Assembly (NCBI GenBank): GCA_902775025.1
Contig: CACYKP010000004.1
Coordinates: 23,703 to 87,702 of the forward strand
DNA length: 64,000 nt
Direction: 5' to 3'
DNA from: an uncultured bacterium
GTDB taxonomy: Bacteria > Cyanobacteriota > Vampirovibrionia > Gastranaerophilales > Gastranaerophilaceae
The translations under genes were made by a program, and so were the position numbers. Below the pieces are notes generated by a model, which worked only from the letters and a program-made list of their open reading frames with translations, was not told where the DNA came from and did no database searches. Shown here in pieces: positions 35,647 to 43,102 of the stretch. How positions within the stretch are numbered: position 1 is the first letter of the stretch; each line of letters opens with the position of its first letter.

Positions 35647-36021
35647 ATGAAAGTAGATATCATAAAACAATCAATAGTAAACCGTTTTGAAGCTATTTCA
35701 AAAAAATCAAAAGTAAAACCTGAAAAGGAAAACATAATCCAAACTTGGGGCATGATTTATAAAAACAAAGGAACAAAAGGATTTGTTAATGAGTTAGGAA
35801 CAATTCAAAGAAACAGAGCTAAAATAGATATTGTTAAAGGAGAAATAAGGCAAGTTAAAAAGCCATTTTATAAAACTTGGAAACAAACTCTTAGAAGCTT
35901 TGATGATATGCTGGCTCAGATAGAAGAAAATCTTGATAATAAAGATATAATAGAAAAGAGAACTGTTAATTTACTTTGTTTTCCTTGCAAACAACCCGCT
36001 CTGAATAACAGAACTATGTAG
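35647..36021 (+). CDS. Small basic protein of unknown function; stop codon lies in a REP-like repeat
   Basis: 124 residues, Lys-rich and helical (MKVDIIKQSIVNRFEAISKK, then WGMIYKNKGTKGF and TWKQTLRSFDDMLAQIEEN); unrecognised. The start at 35647 is fixed by AAAAGGAAG; a longer frame runs from 35581. The final residues (CKQPALNNRTM) run straight into a REP-like palindrome, and the TAG stop is the foot of that palindrome (GTAG). The insertion may have cut off an originally longer C-terminus. Confidence 0.6.
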   Translation: MKVDIIKQSIVNRFEAISKKSKVKPEKENIIQTWGMIYKNKGTKGFVNELGTIQRNRAKIDIVKGEIRQVKKPFYKTWKQTLRSFDDMLAQIEENLDNKDIIEKRTVNLLCFPCKQPALNNRTM

Positions 36022-36048
36022 GTCAGGTTTTACCTGACAATAACTTTT
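36017..36048 (+). repeat. REP-like palindrome supplying a stop codon
   Basis: TGTAGGTCAGGTTTTACCTG and the following ACA form a stem TCAGGT-TTT-ACCTGA after a GTAG foot. It differs at two positions from the 32-base copy at 36347-36378 on the other strand. Confidence 0.8.
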
Positions 36049-36068
36049 AATATATGCTTTTTATATAT

Positions 36069-36791
36069 TTAATAAGCTTTATTGATTAACGAATCGTGTG
36101 CATTGTTTTCAATTGTATCATCAAGCGTTTCAAGCTTTTCTCCGAGAGCGAGCTCTAAAAGATAATCTGCAAATTTGGGATTTTTGGGTAAAAAAGAACC
36201 ATGCATATAAGTTCCGAATACATTTTTATATCTTGCGCCTTCGGTTTTATCTACTCCGTTATTTCCGTTTCCTACAACAACAGTGCCGATTGGTTTTGTA
36301 TCACCTTGAAGGTATGTTAATCCGCTATGATTTTCAAACCCGACCAAAAAGTTTTTGTCAGGTGAAACCTGACCTACATTAGATTGGATTGTAACATTTC
36401 CGATGAATCGTTTATTACCTGCAACTGTATAAGCATCTAAAAGACTAATTCCCATAAGTTTATCACCATCATGCGGTTGATAATAATGTCCAAGAAGCTG
36501 ATACCCTCCGCAAATACCCAAAAAAACTGCTCCTCTATCACGTTCAGAAGTCATAAATTCTTTATGACGGTTTAATTCATAAGAGACTTCTATTTGTTGT
36601 GTGTCTTGTCCACCGCCTATAAAATAAATATCATGTTCACCAAGCCAAACATCTCCTGAGTTGATTTCGTGAACTTCAACATCAATACCTCTCCATTCGG
36701 CACGTTTTTGTAAGGTAATAATGTTACCCTTATCACCATAAATATTTAAAAGTTTCGGATACAAATGACCAATTCTTAGTGTTTTTTTCAT
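36069..36791 (-). CDS. GatD-like glutamine amidotransferase
   Basis: About 240 residues. The class I-type triad is visible: the nucleophile Cys in AVFLGICGGYQLLG, near residue 90, and the His in GTYMHGSFLPKNPKFAD, near residue 205; GGGQDTQQ precedes them. In CobB/CobQ-like GATases of the GatD type (lipid II isoglutaminyl synthase) this protein supplies ammonia to a MurT ligase. No murT is adjacent; recO and pilT lie upstream on the same strand. The longer frame to 36824 is rejected because GAGGGGC precedes the ATG at 36791; that sequence belongs to the CCCTC repeat. Residues ~137-146 (NVGQVSPDK) are encoded by a REP-like palindrome. Confidence 0.8.
   Translation of the reverse strand: MKKTLRIGHLYPKLLNIYGDKGNIITLQKRAEWRGIDVEVHEINSGDVWLGEHDIYFIGGGQDTQQIEVSYELNRHKEFMTSERDRGAVFLGICGGYQLLGHYYQPHDGDKLMGISLLDAYTVAGNKRFIGNVTIQSNVGQVSPDKNFLVGFENHSGLTYLQGDTKPIGTVVVGNGNNGVDKTEGARYKNVFGTYMHGSFLPKNPKFADYLLELALGEKLETLDDTIENNAHDSLINKAY
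36347..36378 (-). repeat. REP-like palindrome inside the gatD-like coding sequence
   Basis: On the minus strand it reads TGTAGGTCAGGTTTCACCTG and continues ACAAAAACTTTT, 30 of 32 bases identical to 36017-36048. It stays in frame and is translated as the loop VGQVSPDKN between the conserved GNV and LVGFENHSG segments of the amidotransferase. Confidence 0.8.
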
Positions 36792-36793
36792 AT

Positions 36794-36871
36794 ATTGCCC
36801 CTCACCCCGAATTTCTAAATTCACTTCGTTTATTAAGAAATTCTACCCCTCTCCCGCAAGGGGCGAGGGAA
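36794..36871 (+). repeat. CCCTCACCCC-type intergenic hairpin element
   Basis: CCCCTCACCCCGAATTTCTA, a variable middle, GAAATTCTACC and a terminal CCCCTCTCCCGCAAGGGGCG hairpin. It is closely related to 7093-7172. Read on the minus strand its end contributes the GTGAGGGGC used as ribosome binding site of the gatD-like gene. Confidence 0.65.
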
Positions 36872-36879
36872 AGTATACT

Positions 36880-37647
36880 CTATGCCAAAATAGCCTCTCT
36901 AATCATTTTTACTGACTTTTGGCGTTTGTTAGTGTGCGTTTTTATATATTCGTCCAGTAAATCAAAACATACCTGACAGACTTTTTCAGTTGCTTTTTTG
37001 TCGTATTCACTTTCATAATCAAAGTCAAATTGAAGCATTGCTTGCATAAAATCTCTTATTTTATGATGCATTTTTAATTTAACACCTAATGGTTCGCAGC
37101 ATTCTTTGCAAACAACTCCGCCCATTTTTGTAGAAAAGTACATATCCTCATCTAAAATTCTTTCACCACAACATAGGCATGTATCAAGCTCTACACAAAA
37201 ACCCATAATCAAAAGCATTTTTAGTTGGAATTTTATTGAGGCAATAAGCATGTCTTTCTTTGTTTCTGAATCGGATATTTTGTTAAGAGCCTTATATAAA
37301 AGATCATAAATATCTTTAGATGCACTTTCTGATCCTTCGCCAAAGTTCATCACTACTTCGGAAACGTAAGAAGATAACATTAATTTGTCATAATCCTCTC
37401 TGGTTTTTCTGAAATGATTAACAGTTTGTGCTTGAAGAATAGTATCCATAGAACGACCTTTTAGTAATTGCAAAGAATTAGCAACCAACAAATCCATTCT
37501 TGCGCCAAGCTTGCTTTTTGGTTTTTTTATTCCTTTAGCAACCCCTTTTATTAAGCCGTTTTCTTTTGAATACATTACAATAATTTTGTCTGCATCGTTT
37601 AGGTTGTATGATTTTAAATTAATAGCTTCCGTAACATAATTATTCAT
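36880..37647 (-). CDS. recO: DNA repair protein RecO
   Basis: 255 residues, the standard length. The N-terminal OB fold shows EAINLKSYNLNDADKIIVMYSKENGLIKGVAKGIKKPKSKLGARMDLL, typical of RecO. The C-terminal helical part carries a zinc-finger (CLCCGERIL with VCKECCEPLG). RecO loads RecA onto SSB-coated gaps together with RecR. It overlaps the end of pilT by 8 bases. Confidence 0.93.
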   Translation of the reverse strand: MNNYVTEAINLKSYNLNDADKIIVMYSKENGLIKGVAKGIKKPKSKLGARMDLLVANSLQLLKGRSMDTILQAQTVNHFRKTREDYDKLMLSSYVSEVVMNFGEGSESASKDIYDLLYKALNKISDSETKKDMLIASIKFQLKMLLIMGFCVELDTCLCCGERILDEDMYFSTKMGGVVCKECCEPLGVKLKMHHKIRDFMQAMLQFDFDYESEYDKKATEKVCQVCFDLLDEYIKTHTNKRQKSVKMIREAILA

Positions 37648-38740
37648 AATAAGCCTTTGTTCCCTGATAAACTCCTCTGAACATTTTCTCTAATTCTGCC
37701 TCATCATTTGAGCTTCCTAATGCTTCTTCTTCAGAAATACAGCCTCTGTCAGTTAAGAGTGCAAGTGATGTGTTCATTGAAATCATGTTGTCCACAGTAT
37801 TATCTCTTAATAGTTCATAAATTTCTTCCGTGCAGTCTTTTGTAATGTAATCTTTAATAGTTGAAGTAACAACCATAATCTCACAAGCCGGAAAACGTTT
37901 TTTTTCTGCTTCCGAATACACAAGCTTTTGGGCAATTGTAGCTCTAAGAGTTTCTGATAGCTGTTTTCTTATTAAAAATCTGTTAGACTCATCAAACATG
38001 TTAACGATTCTGTTAATTGTTTGAACCGCATCGTTTGTGTGCAAAGTGGAAAGAACTAAGTGCCCCGTTTCCGATGCTTTTAGAGCTGCTTCCATGGTTT
38101 CTTTATCTCTGATCTCTCCAATAAATATTACGTCAGGGTCTTGTCTTAAGGCATATTTTATACCATCTGAAAAACTTTTTGTATCAACTCCAACCTGCCT
38201 TTGAGACACAATACTTTTTTTGCTTGAATAAATATATTCAATCGGATCCTCAATAGTAATAATATGCTTCGGTGAATTAATATTAATCTGATTAATCAAT
38301 GAAGCAATAGTTGTAGATTTACCGCTTCCGGTTGGCCCTGTAACAAGAATTATACCGTTTTGATATTCGACAAATGTGTGCAATATATCAGGAAGAGATA
38401 ATTCATGTAGTTTAGGGATATTATAAGTAATATTTCTTATGACCATTGCCGGTTGTCCGAGTTGTCTGTTGTAATTAACACGAAATCTTGAGCAGCCTTT
38501 TATTTCAAACATAAAGTCCAAATCACACAAAGACAAAATACTGTCTTTAACAGCGTGCGGAGCAACTTCTATAACAGCTTTATCCAAAGCTTCTTTTGTG
38601 AGTTCAGGCAAGTTTGTTCTTTTTATAAACCCGTTTTTTCTAATATAAGGTGCATACCCAACTTTTAAGTGTTCGTCTGATGCTCCTGTTGCAACAGCAC
38701 TTTTTAGAAATTGAATAATATTAAACTCTTCTTCTGTCAT
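37640..38740 (-). CDS. pilT: Twitching motility ATPase PilT
   Basis: 366 residues, the usual PilT size. Walker A is VTGPTGSGKSTTIASL, the Asp box is IEDPIEYIY, the AIRNLIRE-like hexamer region is LRQDPDVIFIGEIRD (Walker B) and the His box is LSTLHTNDAVQ. It drives pilus retraction. It overlaps recO, which suggests one transcript. No other type IV pilus genes are in the window, so the pilus assembly genes must lie elsewhere. GGAGAT precedes the start. Confidence 0.95.
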   Translation of the reverse strand: MTEEEFNIIQFLKSAVATGASDEHLKVGYAPYIRKNGFIKRTNLPELTKEALDKAVIEVAPHAVKDSILSLCDLDFMFEIKGCSRFRVNYNRQLGQPAMVIRNITYNIPKLHELSLPDILHTFVEYQNGIILVTGPTGSGKSTTIASLINQININSPKHIITIEDPIEYIYSSKKSIVSQRQVGVDTKSFSDGIKYALRQDPDVIFIGEIRDKETMEAALKASETGHLVLSTLHTNDAVQTINRIVNMFDESNRFLIRKQLSETLRATIAQKLVYSEAEKKRFPACEIMVVTSTIKDYITKDCTEEIYELLRDNTVDNMISMNTSLALLTDRGCISEEEALGSSNDEAELEKMFRGVYQGTKAYYE

Positions 38741-38827
38741 TAAAAAATCTCCTATATCCCTGATTTAATGGTAACATTTACGCAAATTTTTGACAAGAAT
38801 ATAAACAGATATTAAGTCATGACAAAA

Positions 38828-38865
38828 TAAAAAAGCCGGAGACAATATTGTCTTCGGCTTTTTTA
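38828..38865 (-). terminator. Rho-independent terminator of the Cys-repeat gene
   Basis: AAAAAGCCGGAGACAATATT and the following GTCTTCGGCTTTTTT make a near-perfect stem (one mismatch) with A and T runs on both flanks. It lies just downstream of the minus-strand gene ending at 38882 and upstream of pilT. Confidence 0.88.
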
Positions 38866-38881
38866 TTTTATTCAAAAATTA

Positions 38882-39223
38882 TTAACAAGCGTAATTGCAG
38901 CCGCCTCCGCAAGAAACACTTCCGCCGCCGGAGAAAGCAACAGAACCGCAAGATTCACCAACACCGGAGTAAGCTACCGAACCACATGATTCACCCATTT
39001 CAGAGAAAGCAACAGAACCGCAAGATTCACTGCTTTCGCCAAATGCAAAAATTGTAGAATCACTTGGGCCTGAGTAAAAACTGCAAGTATCATATCCTTC
39101 ACCTTCAGGTGTTGCGAGTAATGATGTTGTACTTGATATTAAACCGCCTTCACTTTTTTTATTTCCTGTTAAACCTAAAAGCTTTGCGCAACTTGATTCT
39201 TCACTTGTTGTAACTGTTAACAT
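38882..39223 (-). CDS. Short Cys/Gly/Ser-repeat peptide, possible RiPP-like precursor
   Basis: 113 residues. The N-terminal ~65 (MLTVTTSEESSCAKLLGLTG, then a Ser/Gly-rich link) precede three 12-residue repeats ESCGSVAFSEMG, ESCGSVAYSGVG and ESCGSVAFSGGG, and then SVSCGGGCNYAC. The leader-plus-Cys-rich-core layout resembles precursors of ribosomally made, post-translationally modified peptides, or a surface Cys-rich protein. No signal peptide or GG/KR cleavage motif is certain. The longer frame from 39268 is rejected in favour of AAGGA before 39223. No cyclodehydratase, radical-SAM maturase or exporter is next to it. Confidence 0.6.
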   Translation of the reverse strand: MLTVTTSEESSCAKLLGLTGNKKSEGGLISSTTSLLATPEGEGYDTCSFYSGPSDSTIFAFGESSESCGSVAFSEMGESCGSVAYSGVGESCGSVAFSGGGSVSCGGGCNYAC

Positions 39224-39377
39224 ATTGTTGTCCTTATACCAATGCTTACATATATATAAAGTATTCAAAAATTTGCCGATTTCACAGCTTATAATATTCG
39301 TTACAAAACTTTACAAAATAAGGTCAAAAAATAGTAGTTTTTCCGAAGCCTAATAACAAAAAGTGTAATAAAATAGC

Positions 39378-40943
39378 TTAATCATCAACTTCTTTATTGT
39401 TTTCATAATCATATATTCCGGGGAATGCATCTACACCTGTTGTTTTGCGAGTTACATAATATTGGAACTTAGGTATAAGAGTTGATAAGAATAGTGCAGA
39501 AACACCAAAACCGGTTAGGAAGTTTATTCCGCTAAACATAATATTTTTATTTTTTACTTTATCTAAGAGTTTTTTGTCAATTTTTCCGTCTTTTGCTGTT
39601 TTACAAATAGTTTCAACGTATTGCTCCATTTGAGATTTAAGTTTGTATAATTTTTTATTTGAAACGTATCTGTATTCATCGTTGTATTTGCCGCCGGTAA
39701 ATTCAAATTCAGACCGGATAGGTTTTCCTTTAGTATCTTTGCCTATCTCAACACCTTTTCCTCCCGTGAATTCAGAGAATGTATTGTGAAGAAGTTTTGG
39801 ATTGTTAATTTCAGCTTTATTAAAAGCATCAAATACCTGTTGTTTTGTTAAATATTTTTCGCCCATTTTTTCCGGTTGGAGTGTAGCAAGTTCTCTTGCT
39901 CTTTTAAGAACGTCAGACGGTATATTTTCAGCTTTTTCAAGTTCACTTAGCTTAATTACTTCAAGTGGTTTTGAACCAAATATTTTTGACAAACCGCTAG
40001 ACTGTTGTATTTCGTAATTAAAATCAGGGAGTTTAATTTCGTTAGGTTTACCTAAAACAGCTTCTCTGAATTCTTTTACTCCCATTTCTTTATCTCCAAT
40101 ATAGTCTTGAAGATGCTTATCTAAAATTTTTGCAGTATTAGGATTAAGTCTTGTCGCTTTTCCGCTTTCAGCAAGATTCATCAGGTTTCCTACATGACCG
40201 CTTGCCCACATGTAGAAATATATGGAGCCGACATCACGAATAGCAATTTCCCTACGCTCTTCCGGCCTTCTTGCATTATATGTTCTGCCTGCAAGAATCC
40301 CTGCGTCGCTTGATAGAAGTTTACCTGTGTTTGTATTTTCTATAATGTTTGTAAATGCGTTGACTGCGTTCATGCCGCCTTTGAATGCTACATCATTTGT
40401 TTTTGTATCAGGGGACAGTATTTTTTGCTGTTCTTGTTCAACTTTTCTTTCGTGCCTGATTTTCTTTGTTAAACTTTGGTTAACTTTTGGAACAACAAAA
40501 CCGATAAATAAGTTTGCAAGTATAATACTTGTTAAAACTTTTGCACTTTTCAAGCATGCTACTTGAGTTTTTGAGAATTTTTCAGGTGCAACTTTTTTCA
40601 TAAAGTTGTCAAATGGTGTTCTTAAAATGTCTTTACCTACATCAAAGTTTTTACCGTTTGATTTAAGAATTTTTGAAACAACTTTATCCCCAAGCCAATT
40701 GAGTGATAAAACACCGCCAAGCCAAGTGATTGAACCCATAATTTCTTCTATAAATCTTTCTCTTGCTTCGTCCCATTTTCCTCTTTTATAAGCTTGATAA
40801 GTTCTTCCCGTAACAACACAACCTTCCAGTGCAATAACAGGTGCAAGTGCATCCGCTTTTGTCATTCCTGTAATTATTCTTGCTGATTTTTCCTTCCAAC
40901 CTTTAAAAGAAGTATTACTATTTATATTATTAATAGGGTTCAA
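39378..40943 (-). CDS. Membrane protein of unknown function with SFKG leader
   Basis: 521 residues, unrecognised. It begins MNPINNINSNTSFKGW, the clearest example of the recurrent leader. Hydrophobic segments are at about residues 128-147 (LTSIILANLFIGFVVPKV), 92-110 and 487-507 (FLTGFGVSALFLSTLIPKF); the middle (~200-420) is soluble and charged. The start is a TTG; AAAGGT lies upstream. Partners are not evident: dnaB is divergent and the Cys-repeat gene lies downstream. Confidence 0.6.
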   Translation of the reverse strand: MNPINNINSNTSFKGWKEKSARIITGMTKADALAPVIALEGCVVTGRTYQAYKRGKWDEARERFIEEIMGSITWLGGVLSLNWLGDKVVSKILKSNGKNFDVGKDILRTPFDNFMKKVAPEKFSKTQVACLKSAKVLTSIILANLFIGFVVPKVNQSLTKKIRHERKVEQEQQKILSPDTKTNDVAFKGGMNAVNAFTNIIENTNTGKLLSSDAGILAGRTYNARRPEERREIAIRDVGSIYFYMWASGHVGNLMNLAESGKATRLNPNTAKILDKHLQDYIGDKEMGVKEFREAVLGKPNEIKLPDFNYEIQQSSGLSKIFGSKPLEVIKLSELEKAENIPSDVLKRARELATLQPEKMGEKYLTKQQVFDAFNKAEINNPKLLHNTFSEFTGGKGVEIGKDTKGKPIRSEFEFTGGKYNDEYRYVSNKKLYKLKSQMEQYVETICKTAKDGKIDKKLLDKVKNKNIMFSGINFLTGFGVSALFLSTLIPKFQYYVTRKTTGVDAFPGIYDYENNKEVDD

Positions 40944-41136
40944 ACTTTCTAACCTTTCACATATTATCGGCTGTTTACATTAAACACGCTAAAGGTAAAA
41001 AATTGACTTTTTTTGATTAAATTGTTACAAATCTAAACATAAATAAGATACAAACAGTTTCTTAATACCCTGTTACATATAATTGATTAAACATTTGTTT
41101 ATTGTTATTGTATTAATTAAGGAGTCTTAAATACAA

Positions 41137-42531
41137 ATGCCGACATCATTCGTACCAAAGAAAAAACAACAAGCAGAAGATTTATCACAATTAATGCCGC
41201 AAAATATAGAAGCAGAAGAAGCAATACTTGGTGCTATATTAGTTAATCCTTCTTGTATGAATAAGATAGTAGAACAAATAAGACCGGAATCTTTTTATAA
41301 ACCTGCGCACAGGTATGTATATGAAGCAATGCTTCAACTATATAACGGTGAAGATAAAATAGATATTGTATCTGTATCTGATGTTTTAAATATAAATCAG
41401 AAATTGGAATTAGTAGGCGGTCGTGCATTTATCAATGATTTAAGCTACAACACAATTACAACAGCTAACGTTGAATACTATGCAAGGATAGTTCAAGAGA
41501 AAGCAATAAAACGTTCACTAATAAATGCAGGTTCTGAGATTGTGTCAGCAGGTTATGATGTTAATCCTATTGATGAATCTATTGAACAGGCGCAAAAACT
41601 TATATTTGATATAGCTTCATCAAAAGCATCCAGTTCACTGATATCAATAAAAGATATTGTAAATGACGTATATGCAAAGATAGAAGAACGTGCTAATAAT
41701 AAAGATAAATTAACCGGTGTAGATACAGGCTTTTACGAACTTAATGATTTTACTAACGGTTTACAAAAATCAGATTTAATTATACTTGCTGCTCGTCCTG
41801 CAATGGGTAAAACGGCATTCGCTCTGAATATTGCACAAAATGTGGCATTAAGGGCAAAAGTTCCTGTTGCTATATTTTCATTAGAAATGTCAAAAGACCA
41901 GCTTGCTCAGCGTTTGATGTGTTCTGAGGCTGAGGTAGATACACAAAGATTAAAAACAGGGAATATGCAGGCTAAAGATTGGGAAAAACTTGCAAAAGCT
42001 ATGGCTGATTTGTATGAAGCAAAAATTTATATAGATGATACTGCCGGATGTACCATTACAGATTTAAGAGCGAAATGCAGACGTTTAGCTATGGCAGAAA
42101 AAAACTTAGGTCTAATAGTGATTGACTATTTACAGTTGATAGAAGGAACCGGCAGAGAAGATCGTATGCAGCAAATTTCAAGTATATCAAGAGGACTTAA
42201 GATTTTAGCAAAAGAGTTAAATGTCCCGATTCTTGCTTTATCGCAGTTGTCCCGTGCAGTTGAAGGAAGAACGGATAAAAGACCGATGTTATCAGACTTA
42301 AGAGAATCAGGTTCTATTGAACAAGATGCTGATATTGTAATGTTTATTTATCGTGATGAGTATTACAAAAATGCAAGCGATGATGAGGATGATGCTGAAA
42401 AAGCTGCCAATAAAGGTGAAGCAGAAATCATTATTGCAAAACACAGAAATGGTCCCGTAGGTACTGTTAAACTGTTATTCCAAGGTTCTATTACGAAATT
42501 TAAGAATCCTATGAAAACAGATGCTTTCTAG
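41137..42531 (+). CDS. dnaB: Replicative DNA helicase DnaB
   Basis: 464 residues. The N-terminal domain (LMPQNIEAEEAILGAILVNPS, through KRSLINAG) is followed by the RecA-like domain with Walker A AARPAMGKTAFALNIA, FSLEMSKDQLAQRLM, Walker B LIVIDYLQLI and LSRAVEGRTDKRPMLSDLRESGSIEQDADIVMFIYRDEYY. No intein is present. It unwinds the replication fork. AAGGAG sits 13 bases before the ATG, slightly further than usual. Confidence 0.97.
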   Translation: MPTSFVPKKKQQAEDLSQLMPQNIEAEEAILGAILVNPSCMNKIVEQIRPESFYKPAHRYVYEAMLQLYNGEDKIDIVSVSDVLNINQKLELVGGRAFINDLSYNTITTANVEYYARIVQEKAIKRSLINAGSEIVSAGYDVNPIDESIEQAQKLIFDIASSKASSSLISIKDIVNDVYAKIEERANNKDKLTGVDTGFYELNDFTNGLQKSDLIILAARPAMGKTAFALNIAQNVALRAKVPVAIFSLEMSKDQLAQRLMCSEAEVDTQRLKTGNMQAKDWEKLAKAMADLYEAKIYIDDTAGCTITDLRAKCRRLAMAEKNLGLIVIDYLQLIEGTGREDRMQQISSISRGLKILAKELNVPILALSQLSRAVEGRTDKRPMLSDLRESGSIEQDADIVMFIYRDEYYKNASDDEDDAEKAANKGEAEIIIAKHRNGPVGTVKLLFQGSITKFKNPMKTDAF

Positions 42532-42552
42532 GTATAGATAAGAGGGTTTATT

Positions 42553-43101
42553 TTGTCATATTTTTCAATATTTATACTGGCAATTGCATTATCAATTGAT
42601 GCTTCTGTTGTATCTTTTTCCTGCGGATTAAAATACAAACACTTACGTTATCGTAATGCTTTGCTTTTAGCTGTATTTACAGGAATATTTCAGGGTTTAA
42701 TGCCTGTTATATCGTATTTTTTGACCAATTTTGTTCGGTCTTATATTCAGCCTTACTCAAATTTGATAGTATTTTTGATTTTTTCCTATTTGGGCTTCAA
42801 ATTTATAACTGAAGCAAATGAAAAATCCGGCATGGATAAATGCAGAAATGTTTGTGTAGATTTGAAAACTCTATTTTTAATAGGAGTAGCAACTTCAATA
42901 GATGCTTTTTCAGCAGGAATAACATTGTCTTTATACGGCAATTTTATCTTTAAACCTGCTATTTTAATTGCATTTGTAACTTTCATTAATTCTCTATTAG
43001 GTTTTTATGCTTCAGGCAGATTAAAAATACTATCTCCTAAAAGTATAGAGATATTAGCCGGCATTTTGTTATTAATACTTGCATTGAAAGCCGTATTCTA
43101 A
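42553..43101 (+). CDS. MntP/YtaF-family manganese efflux membrane protein
   Basis: 182 residues with six hydrophobic segments. Two copies of the diagnostic Asp motif are seen: AIALSIDASVVSFSCGLKY near residue 10 and ATSIDAFSAGITLSLYG in the second half, as in MntP (Mn2+ efflux) and the related YtaF. The start is a TTG, with AGAGGG before it; the first residues (SYFSIFILAIALSID) place it as for the family. It is convergent with fliD. Confidence 0.85.
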   Translation: MSYFSIFILAIALSIDASVVSFSCGLKYKHLRYRNALLLAVFTGIFQGLMPVISYFLTNFVRSYIQPYSNLIVFLIFSYLGFKFITEANEKSGMDKCRNVCVDLKTLFLIGVATSIDAFSAGITLSLYGNFIFKPAILIAFVTFINSLLGFYASGRLKILSPKSIEILAGILLLILALKAVF

Positions 43102-43102
43102 G

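Noticed and set aside
38848..39057. Plus-strand frame rich in Arg, Lys and Gln opposite the Cys-repeat gene
   Set aside because: It is the antisense of the 12-residue repeats and has no ribosome binding site; the minus-strand gene has both start signal and terminator.
42553..43101. Sporulation protein YtaF instead of MntP
   Set aside because: The two families are close, but the paired SIDA motifs and 182-residue length fit MntP at least as well; no sporulation genes are seen. A family-level name is used.
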